A DNA stretch of 33,422 nt from JBAXHO01 sp037138855 (GCA_037138855.1 JBAXHO010000018.1:1-33422); one strand, 5' to 3'. Counted from the stretch's first letter, positions 23,748-31,676 are shown. Translations and numbers: made by a program. The notes: generated from the sequence alone by a model not told the origin.

Positions 23748-24146
23748 ATGGCAGACGAAAAAAAAGTAGAGCTTAAAGGAGATGCTTTAAAAATCGCTGA
23801 AATGCTCGAAAAAATGACTGTTCTTGAAGTATCAGAACTAGTTAAAGCTCTGGAAGAAAAATTCGGAGTATCTGCAGCTGCACCTGCAGCAGTAGCAGCA
23901 GCAGCACCAGTAGCAGCAGAAGCTGTAGAAGAAAAATCAGAATTCGATGTCGAATTAACTGAAACTGGAGCAAATAAAATTGCTGTTATTAAAGTTGTCA
24001 AAAATGCAACCGGCGTCGGCTTAAAAGAAGCTAAAGACATGGTAGAAGCAGCTCCTAAAGTAATCAAAGAAGCTATTGCCAAAGACGCAGCAGCAGCTTT
24101 GAAAAAAGAATTAGAAGATGCTGGCGCAAAAGTAACCTTGAAATAA
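23748..24146 (+). CDS. rplL: Large ribosomal subunit protein bL12 (L7/L12)
   Basis: The 132-residue protein has the N-terminal dimer domain (residues about 8-40, LEVSELVKALEEKFGVS), an Ala/Pro-rich hinge (about 43-60), and the C-terminal domain with KIAVIKVVKNATGVGLKEAK and AKVTLK at the end. It is acidic and present in multiple copies on the ribosome. It follows rplJ by 33 nt and is followed by two hairpin terminators. Confidence 0.98.
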   Translation: MADEKKVELKGDALKIAEMLEKMTVLEVSELVKALEEKFGVSAAAPAAVAAAAPVAAEAVEEKSEFDVELTETGANKIAVIKVVKNATGVGLKEAKDMVEAAPKVIKEAIAKDAAAALKKELEDAGAKVTLK

Positions 24147-24157
24147 GTTACTTTTTT
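24128..24157 (+). terminator. First terminator after rplL, overlapping its stop codon
   Basis: AAAAGTAAC (24128-24136) and GTTACTTTT (24147-24155) form a 9-bp stem with a 10-nt loop that includes the rplL stop. A run of six T follows. Confidence 0.55.
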
Positions 24158-24166
24158 ACTGAAATT

Positions 24167-24197
24167 AAAAGGAGGGTGCAAATCCTCCTTTTTTTTT
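24167..24197 (+). terminator. Second, strong terminator after rplL
   Basis: AAAAGGAGG (24167-24175) pairs with CCTCCTTTT (24184-24192), with an 8-nt loop and a T run that continues to 24197. It is a clear intrinsic terminator closing the ribosomal cluster. Confidence 0.85.
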
Positions 24198-24223
24198 GCT
24201 TATATTTTTCAATCCAATAATTG

Positions 24224-24229
24224 TATAAT
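24224..24229 (+). promoter_or_regulatory. Possible -10 box for the 24256 gene
   Basis: A perfect TATAAT lies 26 nt before the ATG at 24256 and downstream of two terminators. No good -35 box is seen at 16-18 nt. Confidence 0.4.
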
Positions 24230-24255
24230 CACACTATATATTTTAACAAATCCAA

Positions 24256-25089
24256 ATGTTTAAGAAAAAAAGGACTCTTCTACTACTGGGAATTAGTCTA
24301 ATTATTTTATTGCTAATTGCAGGAGGAGTAACTGGATTAATAATAATAAAAAGACAACAAGAAAGTGTTGCTTTCGACACAAATTATACTAATGAGATAA
24401 ATTCATTAAACAAAGAAATAAATATCTGGCAGTCCAGTAATGAGTTATATCCAGCATTTGGTGAGGAAAATTTAGCGCAAATTCAAAATTTAAATAGCAA
24501 GATTAAATCTATTGCTGTATTAATCAACGATTTTACTAGGGATCAAGAAAAACAGAATTCAGCCCAAATAAAATTTGCACCAATTAAAAAACAACAAGAG
24601 AATTTAGATCCTTATCTTGGCAATTATGCATTTTTGACCACTTATTCACAACTTAATAGTGAAATCCTCAAACAAGCCAACGATCGAAAAATTCAAAACA
24701 CACAATATTTCATGGAACAACAAAAACAGGCTATGACAGCCTTATTGGCTGAGCTTAATCAAAAAGATATTTCGTCTGATCCATTTCTGCAGCAATTCAA
24801 AACAGCATTAGAAAAACAAATTGCTGGATTAGATCAATATCTTGCTAAAGAAAAAGAGGGCTCTGATTATAGTTACGCTTTGTTAAAAAAATATGCTAGT
24901 AAATGTACCAATAAAATACTTCCTTTTGCTTGTGCTACTACTACAGAGAAAGCAAAAGCAGAGCAACTAGAAAATGCCACCCAAGCTAGTGAAACTGAAC
25001 TGAAAAATATCACACAAGCACTGGAAAATCAGATAAAAACAAATAATTCAACAATTATAGCCAATTTCACTGCTGAACTTTCAAAATAA
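24256..25089 (+). CDS. Membrane-anchored helical protein of unknown function
   Basis: A 277-residue protein with a basic start (MFKKKR), one strong TM at about residues 7-31, and a long hydrophilic region rich in Gln, Asn, Lys and Glu that looks mostly alpha-helical or coiled coil, probably outside the membrane. Two cysteines (in KYASKCTNKI and PFACATTTE) are close together and could form a disulfide. No family is recognised. It is the first of four + strand genes (24256-28064) set off from the ribosomal cluster by terminators. The next gene has the same size and layout. Confidence 0.8.
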   Translation: MFKKKRTLLLLGISLIILLLIAGGVTGLIIIKRQQESVAFDTNYTNEINSLNKEINIWQSSNELYPAFGEENLAQIQNLNSKIKSIAVLINDFTRDQEKQNSAQIKFAPIKKQQENLDPYLGNYAFLTTYSQLNSEILKQANDRKIQNTQYFMEQQKQAMTALLAELNQKDISSDPFLQQFKTALEKQIAGLDQYLAKEKEGSDYSYALLKKYASKCTNKILPFACATTTEKAKAEQLENATQASETELKNITQALENQIKTNNSTIIANFTAELSK

Positions 25090-25110
25090 TTAATATTATT
25101 TACACTTAAA

Positions 25111-25914
25111 ATGAATCATAAATTAAAAAAGTTAATCATTATTACTCTCACTTTTATTTTTACACTAGGAATATTATTAATTGCTGATCGATATTTATAT
25201 CAGAAACAAGAAGCAAAGCTACAAAATGAACTGGATGTGATAAAAACCTCTGAAGCTATTGCCGTGAAGGATTTTACAGCAACATACTCGTCAATACCAA
25301 TGATTATCAGCCCGATTAAACTAGAAGCAATTAATAAATTAGGTGAATCATTTTCCACAAATAGTATCAATTGCCAAAACCTGGCAAAAAAAATCCCCTA
25401 CTATAATATTTTTGCACTTGATCAAGTTTTTAAATTTAAAAATTCTCTAAACAAAGTATGCGATTTTAGTAAATCTAGTTATCAAACTACTACATACTTA
25501 ACTGAAATCAATACAATTATCCTGCGTTATAACCAACTTGCCCTGGGAGATCCTCAGTTTAACTTGTATTCTTCTACCCAACCTGAAACGCTTCAGGCAT
25601 ATGACAAACAGCTCGCAAAATATACTTTACTTCAAACTGAACTACAAGACCTAAGTATCACTGACCAAATGAAACCATTAATTACTGCCTTCAATCGTTG
25701 CTTTATTTTACGTACGGATTTTATTGCTGCACAAAAAGAGAAACAACTTAAACTTCAAACAGAAAGTACTAATTTGAGTGGAAAATCAGCCTGGGATTTA
25801 CGAACAGCTTTAGCTGCCGAAACGGCATCTTTACAAACAGAATTTCAAGTAAAATACCAGACAGAATTGACAACATTGACAAATGAATATAATAATATTT
25901 TTACTCTGAATTGA
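25111..25914 (+). CDS. Second membrane-anchored helical protein of unknown function
   Basis: A 267-residue protein with N-terminal MNHKLKK, one TM at about residues 8-26 and a hydrophilic, mostly helical outside part. Three cysteines occur in the outer part. It starts 21 nt after the previous gene and matches it in length, anchor and composition, so the pair may be distant paralogues. I cannot show clear sequence identity between them. No family is recognised. The position before a 7TM protein suggests a role with it. Confidence 0.8.
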   Translation: MNHKLKKLIIITLTFIFTLGILLIADRYLYQKQEAKLQNELDVIKTSEAIAVKDFTATYSSIPMIISPIKLEAINKLGESFSTNSINCQNLAKKIPYYNIFALDQVFKFKNSLNKVCDFSKSSYQTTTYLTEINTIILRYNQLALGDPQFNLYSSTQPETLQAYDKQLAKYTLLQTELQDLSITDQMKPLITAFNRCFILRTDFIAAQKEKQLKLQTESTNLSGKSAWDLRTALAAETASLQTEFQVKYQTELTTLTNEYNNIFTLN

Positions 25915-25943
25915 TTATACTCTCAATCATTCTAGTGTATAAT
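25915..25943 (+). promoter_or_regulatory. Possible promoter for the 7TM/ATP-grasp pair
   Basis: A perfect TATAAT (25938-25943) sits 30 nt before the 7TM ATG. The sequence 17 nt upstream, TTATAC, is a poor -35. The pair could have its own transcript in addition to read-through. Confidence 0.4.
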
Positions 25944-25973
25944 ATCCCAATAAAATATTAACTTATTCAGCTT

Positions 25974-26657
25974 ATGTCCACCCTTATCAATCAACTAACT
26001 ACCAATCTGCAACTAGATAATGAAGTAATTTTACTTTTATTATTTTTGCCTTTTATCGTAACCATTATCAGCATCGGTAGATACTTGATCGGGATTAAAA
26101 CAATCGGGATTTATGCGCCCATCATAATGACCTTAATGTTCTTCACTATTGGATACAATCCTCAAACTGAAAAAATTGATATCTTAAGTGCTCTAGTTGT
26201 AGGATTTTCTTTTTTATTAGTAATTATTTTTTCAACAATTTTTTCCTATCGAATCATTAAAAAATGGGTCTTACATTATTTTGCCAAGCTAGCTATTGTC
26301 ATTACAATTGAAATTTCTTTGCTCTTTTTAATATTAATATTATTAGCACAATTGGGTAAAACAGATTTTATTAATGTCAATGTATACTTAATTGTTTTAA
26401 TTGCCACTTTATCAGAAAGAATTCTCAATCTTTTTGCTTTTAACAAGCAGGAACAAGCTGTAGTTATATTGATTTCTGAAACAATGCTACTTTCGAGCAT
26501 TACCTTTCTCATCATGTGTGTTCCACCCATTCAACATATTTTATTAAAATTCCCATATATTGTATTGATCAATCTTCCACTTAATTACTTTTTCGGTAAA
26601 TTTACTGGATTACGACTTTCAGAATATTATCGCTTTCGTGAAATTTTAAAAAAATAA
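25974..26657 (+). CDS. 7TM protein (7TM_transglut-type) lacking the transglutaminase domain
   Basis: A 227-residue integral membrane protein with seven hydrophobic helices at about 18-38, 42-62, 70-92, 104-127, 134-154, 160-182 and 187-207. Motifs RYLIGIKTIGIYAPIIM, LSERILNLF and TGLRLSEYYRFREIL match the 7TM module usually joined at its N-terminal side to an inactive, extracytoplasmic transglutaminase-like domain. Here that domain is absent and the protein begins almost at TM1. It is followed 3 nt later by the ATP-grasp ligase, a pairing also seen when the fused form is present. Function is unknown; a signalling or scaffold role is inference. Confidence 0.85.
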   Translation: MSTLINQLTTNLQLDNEVILLLLFLPFIVTIISIGRYLIGIKTIGIYAPIIMTLMFFTIGYNPQTEKIDILSALVVGFSFLLVIIFSTIFSYRIIKKWVLHYFAKLAIVITIEISLLFLILILLAQLGKTDFINVNVYLIVLIATLSERILNLFAFNKQEQAVVILISETMLLSSITFLIMCVPPIQHILLKFPYIVLINLPLNYFFGKFTGLRLSEYYRFREILKK

Positions 26658-26660
26658 ATA

Positions 26661-28064
26661 ATGGGAATATTAAGCCTTTATCACAACCGTAAACGAGTAC
26701 TGGGTATGAACCAGAGAAACTTATCGATTATTCGTAAATATAACAAGGCAAGATCAAAACAAATAGCTGATGATAAAATTCTTACGAAAAAAATTCTTGC
26801 TAAATTTAATATCCCGACAACAAAAATGATCACTGTTATCAATGATTATAAAGAATTGATCAATTTTGACTGGGATAGCCTACCCAAATCATTTGTAATC
26901 AAACCGGTAAAAGGGCTGGAAGGTGGAGGTATTGAAATTTTTTATAATCGTAATGAAAAAGGAGAATGGATCAAATCTGATAAAAGTAAAATGACAAAAA
27001 ATGATCTCTTCAATCTTTCCAATGATATTCTAAACGGTAAATTTTCTTTGATGCATGAACCTGATCGAATCTTAATTGAAGAGCGTATTAAAAATCATAA
27101 AAGTTTTAAATTCTATACACATAAAGGTGTTCCTGATATTCGTGTCATTGTTTTCAATAATGTTCCCTTAATGAGCTATATTCGTATTCCGACCAAAGAA
27201 TCACAAGGTAAAGCAAATTTAGCTTTGGGAGCGATCGGAGCTGGAATTGATATTGCATCCGGAGTAACTACTTCCGGGATTTTAGGCAAAGCCGGCAATA
27301 TTGAATTTATTCCGGGCACCAAGATACGTATTCAGGGTCTAAAAATTCCTTACTGGAATCGAGTTTTGGAATATGCAATTAAAGTACAGCAAGCAACACA
27401 ATTAAATTATGCTGCTGTAGATTTTTTAATTGACCGCGAATTGGGTCCTCTGGTTGTAGAACTAAATGCTCGCCCCGGCTTATCAATTCAACTAGCCAAT
27501 CAAGACGGATTGCGCTGGAGAATCCGAAAAACAGAAGATCTTTTGGTCAAAAGTATTGATAAAGGAATACGTCTTGGTAAAGATCTTTTCGGCGGTGAAA
27601 TTGAAGAAAGTCTGGAAAATATCTCAGGAAAAGATATTATTGGAATTTATGAAAATGTTACATTATTTGGCAAAGATAATGCTGAAATTCCGTGTAAAGC
27701 CAAAATCGATACCGGTGCTGATAGTACTTCTATTGATATCTCTCTTGCTGAAGATCTAGGCCTAAAAGAAATAGTCTTACTCTTTCATGAATTTTCAAAG
27801 GAAATTACATCCAAAAAAGAAGGTTTAGCAATAGCAGCAAAGTACACAGAAAAATATTTAGGCAAAATTCCTGAATTACATGATATTCAATTAGTCCAAT
27901 CCAGTCATGGCTTTAGTGTACGGCCTTATGTCCGAATTAATTTAAAAATTCAGGATACTACATTTGAAACTTTTGCCTCGATTTTTGATCGAAGTAAACT
28001 CACCTATCCAGTCATTGTTGGAAGAAAATCACTAGCAAGATTCCTGATAGATCCGACAAAGTAA
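26661..28064 (+). CDS. RimK-like ATP-grasp ligase fused to a retropepsin-like domain
   Basis: The 467-residue protein has two parts. Residues about 30-310 form an ATP-grasp domain of the alpha-L-glutamate ligase-related type: FVIKPVKGLEGGG at 78-90, ILIEERI at 137-143, PDIRVIVFNNVPLMSYIRIP at 158-177, and the metal-binding end VVELNARPGLSIQLAN at 265-280. Residues about 325-467 form a retropepsin-like domain of the 'ATP-dependent zinc protease' family, with the catalytic DTGA at 350-353, RPYVRINL at 421-428 and LTYPVIVGRKSL at 447-458. The first part should form an amide bond between an amino acid and an acceptor. The second could act as, or derive from, an aspartic peptidase. In many bacteria these are separate neighbouring genes. 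The acceptor is unknown. Confidence 0.9.
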   Translation: MGILSLYHNRKRVLGMNQRNLSIIRKYNKARSKQIADDKILTKKILAKFNIPTTKMITVINDYKELINFDWDSLPKSFVIKPVKGLEGGGIEIFYNRNEKGEWIKSDKSKMTKNDLFNLSNDILNGKFSLMHEPDRILIEERIKNHKSFKFYTHKGVPDIRVIVFNNVPLMSYIRIPTKESQGKANLALGAIGAGIDIASGVTTSGILGKAGNIEFIPGTKIRIQGLKIPYWNRVLEYAIKVQQATQLNYAAVDFLIDRELGPLVVELNARPGLSIQLANQDGLRWRIRKTEDLLVKSIDKGIRLGKDLFGGEIEESLENISGKDIIGIYENVTLFGKDNAEIPCKAKIDTGADSTSIDISLAEDLGLKEIVLLFHEFSKEITSKKEGLAIAAKYTEKYLGKIPELHDIQLVQSSHGFSVRPYVRINLKIQDTTFETFASIFDRSKLTYPVIVGRKSLARFLIDPTK

Positions 28065-28083
28065 GGAAGCTAGAAGAATAATG

Positions 28084-28111
28084 CAATTTGGAATTTGCAA
28101 ATTGAAATTTG
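28084..28111. repeat. Degenerate heptad block (CAATTTG, 4 units)
   Basis: Four 7-bp units: CAATTTG, GAATTTG, CAAATTG and AAATTTG. Same sequence family as 5821-5848. Confidence 0.75.
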
Positions 28112-28177
28112 AAGTGAAGCTCTCCGCAGAAGTTCCAGATTATCAAACCCGACTTCCAAACTCGATACTAATTTACT

Positions 28178-28198
28178 GATTTCAGATTCCAGATTCTA
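28178..28198. repeat. Degenerate heptad block (GATTNCA, 3 units)
   Basis: Three 7-bp units: GATTTCA, GATTCCA and GATTCTA. Same sequence family as 4845-4865. Confidence 0.65.
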
Positions 28199-28250
28199 TT
28201 TTTCAATTTGTTAACCCGTTAACTTGTTAATATTTTAATCTTTAGTTAAC

Positions 28251-28270
28251 TGTCCAAAAATTTTTGGACA
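28251..28270. other. 20-bp perfect palindrome
   Basis: TGTCCAAAAA is followed directly by its reverse complement. It lies between the 3' ends of the ATP-grasp gene and mreB2. It could be a bidirectional terminator or a protein-binding dyad. No T run follows on the + strand, so the terminator reading is weak. Confidence 0.6.
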
Positions 28271-28304
28271 CTACAAACGTTTTTGTCTACTTGCTACTAA
28301 TTTA

Positions 28305-29309
28305 TCAACCATTTTTCAAACTACGATGAATTACTTCCAGATGTTCAAGTGCCTCTAAAATACCAAGTACTACTGTGTCCAATGGATTTTCAACAACATG
28401 TGCTGGGACTCCTGTAGCCCGGGTAAAAAGCTCATCAATATTTCGAAGTAAAGCAGTACCACCACTTAATACCATGCCACGATCAATGATATCAGAAGCC
28501 AGTTCTGGAGGAGTTTGTTCCAAAACTGCTTTGATGGCATTAATTATTTCATTAAGCACCGGTTTGACTGCTTCGGCAATATCATTAGAATTGACCAATA
28601 AAGAAACTGGTAGCCCTCCAGTGGCACTACGTCCTCGAATTTCCATTTCTTTGGGCTTATCATGGGATATTGCATCACCAATTTCAATTTTAATATTCTC
28701 AGCCATTTGTTCACCTACCAAAAGATTATAACGTTTTCGGATATATGTCGTAATTGCATCACACAAAGCATCCCCAGCAATTCTTCGGGATTCATAAGTT
28801 ACAATACCATTCATAGAAATCACAGCAATTTCACTAGTACCGCCACCCATATTAACGATCATGTTTCCAGAGGAAGTGCTAATCGGCAAATTCGCACCAA
28901 TCGCTGCTGCCAACGGTTCCGGAATTAGATAAACCTTACCGGCACCGGCTTCAGCTGTGGCTTCAATTACAGCTCTCTCCTCGACAGAAGTAATACCCGC
29001 TGGCACACTAATCATTACCTCTGGCTTAAAAAAACGGTTATGACCAAGAGCTTTTGCTAAAAAAGCTTTTAACAATGCCTCGGTTAATTTATAACTGGCA
29101 ATCACGCCTTGTTGTAAAGGTCTATATGCTTTGATATTACCTGGTACTTTTCCAAGCATATCCTTGGCTTCTCTGCCAATTGCCAAAATTTTCTTATCCT
29201 CAACTGCCACTGCTACTACAGTAGGCTCTCTCACTACTATTCCTTTGCCTACAATAGCAATAATTGAATTTGCAGTTCCTAAATCGATGGCGATTCTTTT
29301 ACCGATCAT
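28305..29309 (-). CDS. Second MreB/actin-like protein, with phosphate-2 Asp replaced by Asn
   Basis: A 334-residue MreB-family protein. Phosphate 1 is RIAIDLGTANSI, the catalytic region reads LIPEPLAAAIG (Glu before the second Pro kept), and the adenosine motif is LSGGTALLRNID. The phosphate-2 motif, DIGGGTT in normal MreB and in the first mreB here, reads NMGGGTS with Asn153 in place of the Mg-coordinating Asp. It lacks the hydrophobic N-terminal extension of the first MreB and is not linked to mreC. ATP turnover may be altered (inference). It stands alone and is transcribed divergently from the PEGA gene. Confidence 0.9.
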   Translation of the reverse strand: MIGKRIAIDLGTANSIIAIVGKGIVVREPTVVAVAVEDKKILAIGREAKDMLGKVPGNIKAYRPLQQGVIASYKLTEALLKAFLAKALGHNRFFKPEVMISVPAGITSVEERAVIEATAEAGAGKVYLIPEPLAAAIGANLPISTSSGNMIVNMGGGTSEIAVISMNGIVTYESRRIAGDALCDAITTYIRKRYNLLVGEQMAENIKIEIGDAISHDKPKEMEIRGRSATGGLPVSLLVNSNDIAEAVKPVLNEIINAIKAVLEQTPPELASDIIDRGMVLSGGTALLRNIDELFTRATGVPAHVVENPLDTVVLGILEALEHLEVIHRSLKNG

Positions 29310-29318
29310 GAAGAAATA

Positions 29319-29347
29319 TTGCTTGAATAAAATAGTTAGGGTATACT
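29319..29347 (+). promoter_or_regulatory. Predicted promoter of the PEGA-domain gene
   Basis: TTGCTT (29319-29324) and TATACT (29342-29347) are spaced by 17 nt, with a start expected about 20 nt before the ATG at 29377. It supports that ATG over the longer upstream frame. Confidence 0.55.
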
Positions 29348-29376
29348 CTCCACTATACTGTATTTATAATAACTTT

Positions 29377-30843
29377 ATGAGTAAAAATTTACTAAAAAAA
29401 TTATTGCTGATTGGCTTAACTTTATGTTTCTTTACCGGGATCACAATTTTCGTGATTATTATAACACGGGGTGGAATGATCACAAAAGAAGGCATTATTG
29501 AATCTGGAGTAGTGAAAATCACAATTGAACCACAAAACATTGATTATTCAGTTTACATAAATGACAATCTTTTCAAAGTAGTAAATCAGCGCATCAATAA
29601 TCTCGAAGAAGGAAAATATACTATGAAAATTGTTAGTAAAGGTTTTACTAGCTGGGAAAAAGATATTAAAATCACCTCCGGGCTGGTAACTGAACTCAAT
29701 GTCCAATTATTCCCGGAAAAATTTTCTCTCAATCAAGTTACCAAAAGTAATATTGACCAGGCTTTTTTTTCAAAAAACGGTGAATATGTTTACTATGTGA
29801 TTAAACAATCTGAATTTGGTAACGAAAAAGGAATTTGGAGACTGAAACTGACTAATAATCAATTACTTTTTGCCAACCAGGAAAATTCCCCGGAAAAAAT
29901 CTCAGATATTATCACTCCCCTCACCGCTGCTATTGCTTCTGGAAAATACAAATTAATTCCTAGTATTAATAATGAAAAAGTAGTGTTTGCAGATTTGAGT
30001 ACAAACGCAATTTATATATTAGACGCCACTAAACAAAATTCTGTCATTGCTGATAATTTAATAAAGACCCTGAAATTTACACCCACTAATATTAACTGGT
30101 TTGATGGTGCCAATTCCCTCATCCTTAATGATAAAAATCTTTTGGTTGAATATTCACTCAGTAATAATGAAATCACCGTAATTCACTATTCCCAGGATGG
30201 TAATCTGGTTTTTGGCATTGCTAATAGTGTAATTTTTTATTCAGATCCAATCAACAAACAAGTATTTCAATACAAAAATAAAGTCAGCAATCAAATAATC
30301 CTCTCCAATGCCACTTTGCCAGAGAATATCACATTCATTTCTGCTGCTAATACAGATAACAGCAATTTAATTATCGCCACAACTACTGATTATTATTATG
30401 TCAATCTTGACAAAAGTATTATTAAAAAAATTACTGATAGTAGTTATCAATTGCTATCTTCAGCTAACGATTCATTGGGAGCGCTTTTTAATAAAGAAAA
30501 CCAACTTTATGCCTTCAATATCAAAGAAACTATTGCCACCAGTACTATCTCAGTTGAAGCAACGCTGATCAGTGATACTTTCAATCAAGCCAATGATAGT
30601 ATGCAATATGTGCCTAGCGATACCCATCTGATCATGTATCAGAACGCAAATAAAATTGTCACAATTATGGAAAATGACGGAGCAAATAAACTAATTCTCT
30701 TATCTGATTACGTGCTCAAAAATCCTACCTTCCAACTCAATAGTAATGGAAAAACCTTTTTTATCTTACTCAATGACGCCACAACAGATACGACAACTAG
30801 CGTCAGATCAAATCTTTACAAATTAAATTTGGCAGGGAATTGA
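29377..30843 (+). CDS. PEGA-domain membrane protein with predicted beta-propeller
   Basis: A 488-residue protein with TM at about residues 6-30 and a PEGA domain at about 45-113 (SVYINDNLFKVV, LEEGKYTMKIVSKGFTSWEKDI). A long beta-rich C-terminal part has repeated short strands (FFSKNGEYVYYVI, KVVFADLSTNAIYIL, NITFISAANTDNSNLIIATT), suggesting a TolB/WD-like propeller. The outer part probably binds protein or wall components. The frame is open back to 29131, but that part overlaps mreB2 antisense and has no protein character. The ATG at 29377 follows a good promoter and begins MSKNLLKK before the TM. The partner is unknown. Confidence 0.85.
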   Translation: MSKNLLKKLLLIGLTLCFFTGITIFVIIITRGGMITKEGIIESGVVKITIEPQNIDYSVYINDNLFKVVNQRINNLEEGKYTMKIVSKGFTSWEKDIKITSGLVTELNVQLFPEKFSLNQVTKSNIDQAFFSKNGEYVYYVIKQSEFGNEKGIWRLKLTNNQLLFANQENSPEKISDIITPLTAAIASGKYKLIPSINNEKVVFADLSTNAIYILDATKQNSVIADNLIKTLKFTPTNINWFDGANSLILNDKNLLVEYSLSNNEITVIHYSQDGNLVFGIANSVIFYSDPINKQVFQYKNKVSNQIILSNATLPENITFISAANTDNSNLIIATTTDYYYVNLDKSIIKKITDSSYQLLSSANDSLGALFNKENQLYAFNIKETIATSTISVEATLISDTFNQANDSMQYVPSDTHLIMYQNANKIVTIMENDGANKLILLSDYVLKNPTFQLNSNGKTFFILLNDATTDTTTSVRSNLYKLNLAGN

Positions 30844-30847
30844 AATA

Positions 30848-30868
30848 GTAGCTTGTAGCTTGTAGCTA
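30848..30868. repeat. Heptad block (GTAGCTT, 3 units)
   Basis: GTAGCTT occurs twice and is followed by GTAGCTA, just after the PEGA gene stop. Similar GGTAGCT units occur at 32040. Confidence 0.75.
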
Positions 30869-30884
30869 CAAGATGTTAATAAAC

Positions 30885-30912
30885 CAAATTGCAAATTTCA
30901 TTTTGCAAACCA
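30885..30912. repeat. Degenerate heptad block overlapping a gene end
   Basis: Units CAAATTG, CAAATTT, CATTTTG and CAAACCA in 7-bp register. It extends across the stop codon of the small membrane protein gene and supplies its last codons. Confidence 0.65.
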
Positions 30913-31380
30913 TGTCGACCTATTAAAATAAATTTTCGGCAAAATGCTCAAAAAACGTTGGTAATAAACTGCTCCAATGTTCAAAATCAAATAATAAATA
31001 TTTACCCCTGAAATCAAAAGAATAACTTTAATCGTAAAATGCTGCTGAATAAGATCAAAAACATTGAAAATCAATACAATTAGTAAATCTTTTAGTGCTT
31101 TGATAAATATTTGCTTAACAGAACCCACTGGTAAGTGATTGGCATGATTCCTCTTCGTAGTATCGATAGTATGGAAATAGTCCCGATATAACTTGATTGA
31201 TAGGTAAACAGCCGGGATCATCTGCCAAATATTATCACCTTTCATCAATCGAGCAAAACTCAAGACCGGATAGCCAAATATTATCAAGAGCAGCGGTCCT
31301 ACATAAAAAAATGTAAATCCAGGCAGGACAAAATTAATTATTAAAATATCTTTTAACTTTTTTGACAACTTTGCATACAT
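30898..31380 (-). CDS. Small multi-pass membrane protein of unknown function
   Basis: A 160-residue protein starting MYAKLSKKLKD with about three to four hydrophobic helices (residues about 15-40, 90-112 and 117-140). A short basic loop with HANHLP separates the two halves. No family is recognised. The frame extends three codons to a TTG, but the ATG at 31380 is preferred. A TATAAT box ends about 15 nt upstream, so the leader would be only about 8 nt, nearly leaderless. It is isolated between heptad-rich gaps. Confidence 0.65.
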   Translation of the reverse strand: MYAKLSKKLKDILIINFVLPGFTFFYVGPLLLIIFGYPVLSFARLMKGDNIWQMIPAVYLSIKLYRDYFHTIDTTKRNHANHLPVGSVKQIFIKALKDLLIVLIFNVFDLIQQHFTIKVILLISGVNIYYLILNIGAVYYQRFLSILPKIYFNRSTWFAK

Positions 31381-31394
31381 AATAAACAATTCTA

Positions 31395-31424
31395 ATTATA
31401 TAATTATTCGACTTGCTCCCACAA
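31395..31424 (-). promoter_or_regulatory. Possible promoter of the small membrane protein gene
   Basis: On the - strand TTGTGG (31419-31424) and TATAAT (31395-31400) are spaced by 18 nt. The -10 lies in a self-complementary ATTATATAAT. Confidence 0.4.
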
Positions 31425-31552
31425 GAATTGTGATAAAATTGTTTTCAAATTGAATTAAATATATCTAGTAATTTATTAAGTTGAATTTTGATCAATCGTC
31501 TTGAAAGTAAATAATCTAGACAATTGTAGTATAAAGGTTTTTAAGCTATTCG

Positions 31553-31587
31553 AATTGCAAATTCCAATTTTCAATTTGCAAAATTCA
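31553..31587. repeat. Degenerate heptad block (AATTGCA-like, 5 units)
   Basis: Five 7-bp units: AATTGCA, AATTCCA, ATTTTCA, ATTTGCA and AAATTCA. It is related to the blocks at 5821, 28084 and 30885. Confidence 0.7.
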
Positions 31588-31611
31588 AAGGAGGAAATTG
31601 GCGGAAGCTGT

Positions 31612-31641
31612 AGTCTTTGAAACTGTCCTGTTTCAAAGACT
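31612..31641. repeat. 12-bp perfect inverted repeat
   Basis: AGTCTTTGAAAC (31612-31623) and GTTTCAAAGACT (31630-31641) flank TGTCCT. The final T begins the first copy of the 36-nt direct repeat, so hairpin and repeat are joined directly. Confidence 0.85.
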
Positions 31642-31676
31642 GTATTTCTTCGACCGGCGTCTTATCAGACTTGGTC
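31641..31676. repeat. 36-nt direct repeat, copy 1, with hairpin element H5
   Basis: Identical over 36 nt to 31790-31825. It contains CGACC-GGC-GTC-TTATCA-GAC-TTG-GTC, a hairpin with the same arm-bulge-arm plan and TTATCA apex as H2. In this copy the stem is extended to TCGAC/GTCGA by the base after the repeat. Confidence 0.9.

Larger units (their letters stand above)
28065..28304. other. Gap between convergent genes, with heptads and a dyad
   Basis: This 240-bp convergent gap has no gene. It holds heptad blocks at 28084-28111 and 28178-28198, three GTTAAC-like motifs around 28209-28228, and a 20-bp perfect palindrome at 28251-28270. Confidence 0.75.

Noticed and set aside
23735..24181. 148-codon open frame antisense to rplL, Ala/Ser-rich
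   Set aside because: It is the complement of the rplL Ala-rich hinge and core. rplL is certain, and the antisense text has no family character.
29131..29376. 82-codon upstream extension of the PEGA-protein frame
   Set aside because: It lies antisense to the mreB2 coding region, precedes the promoter at 29319-29347, and would bury the N-terminal TM segment. ATG 29377 is the better start.
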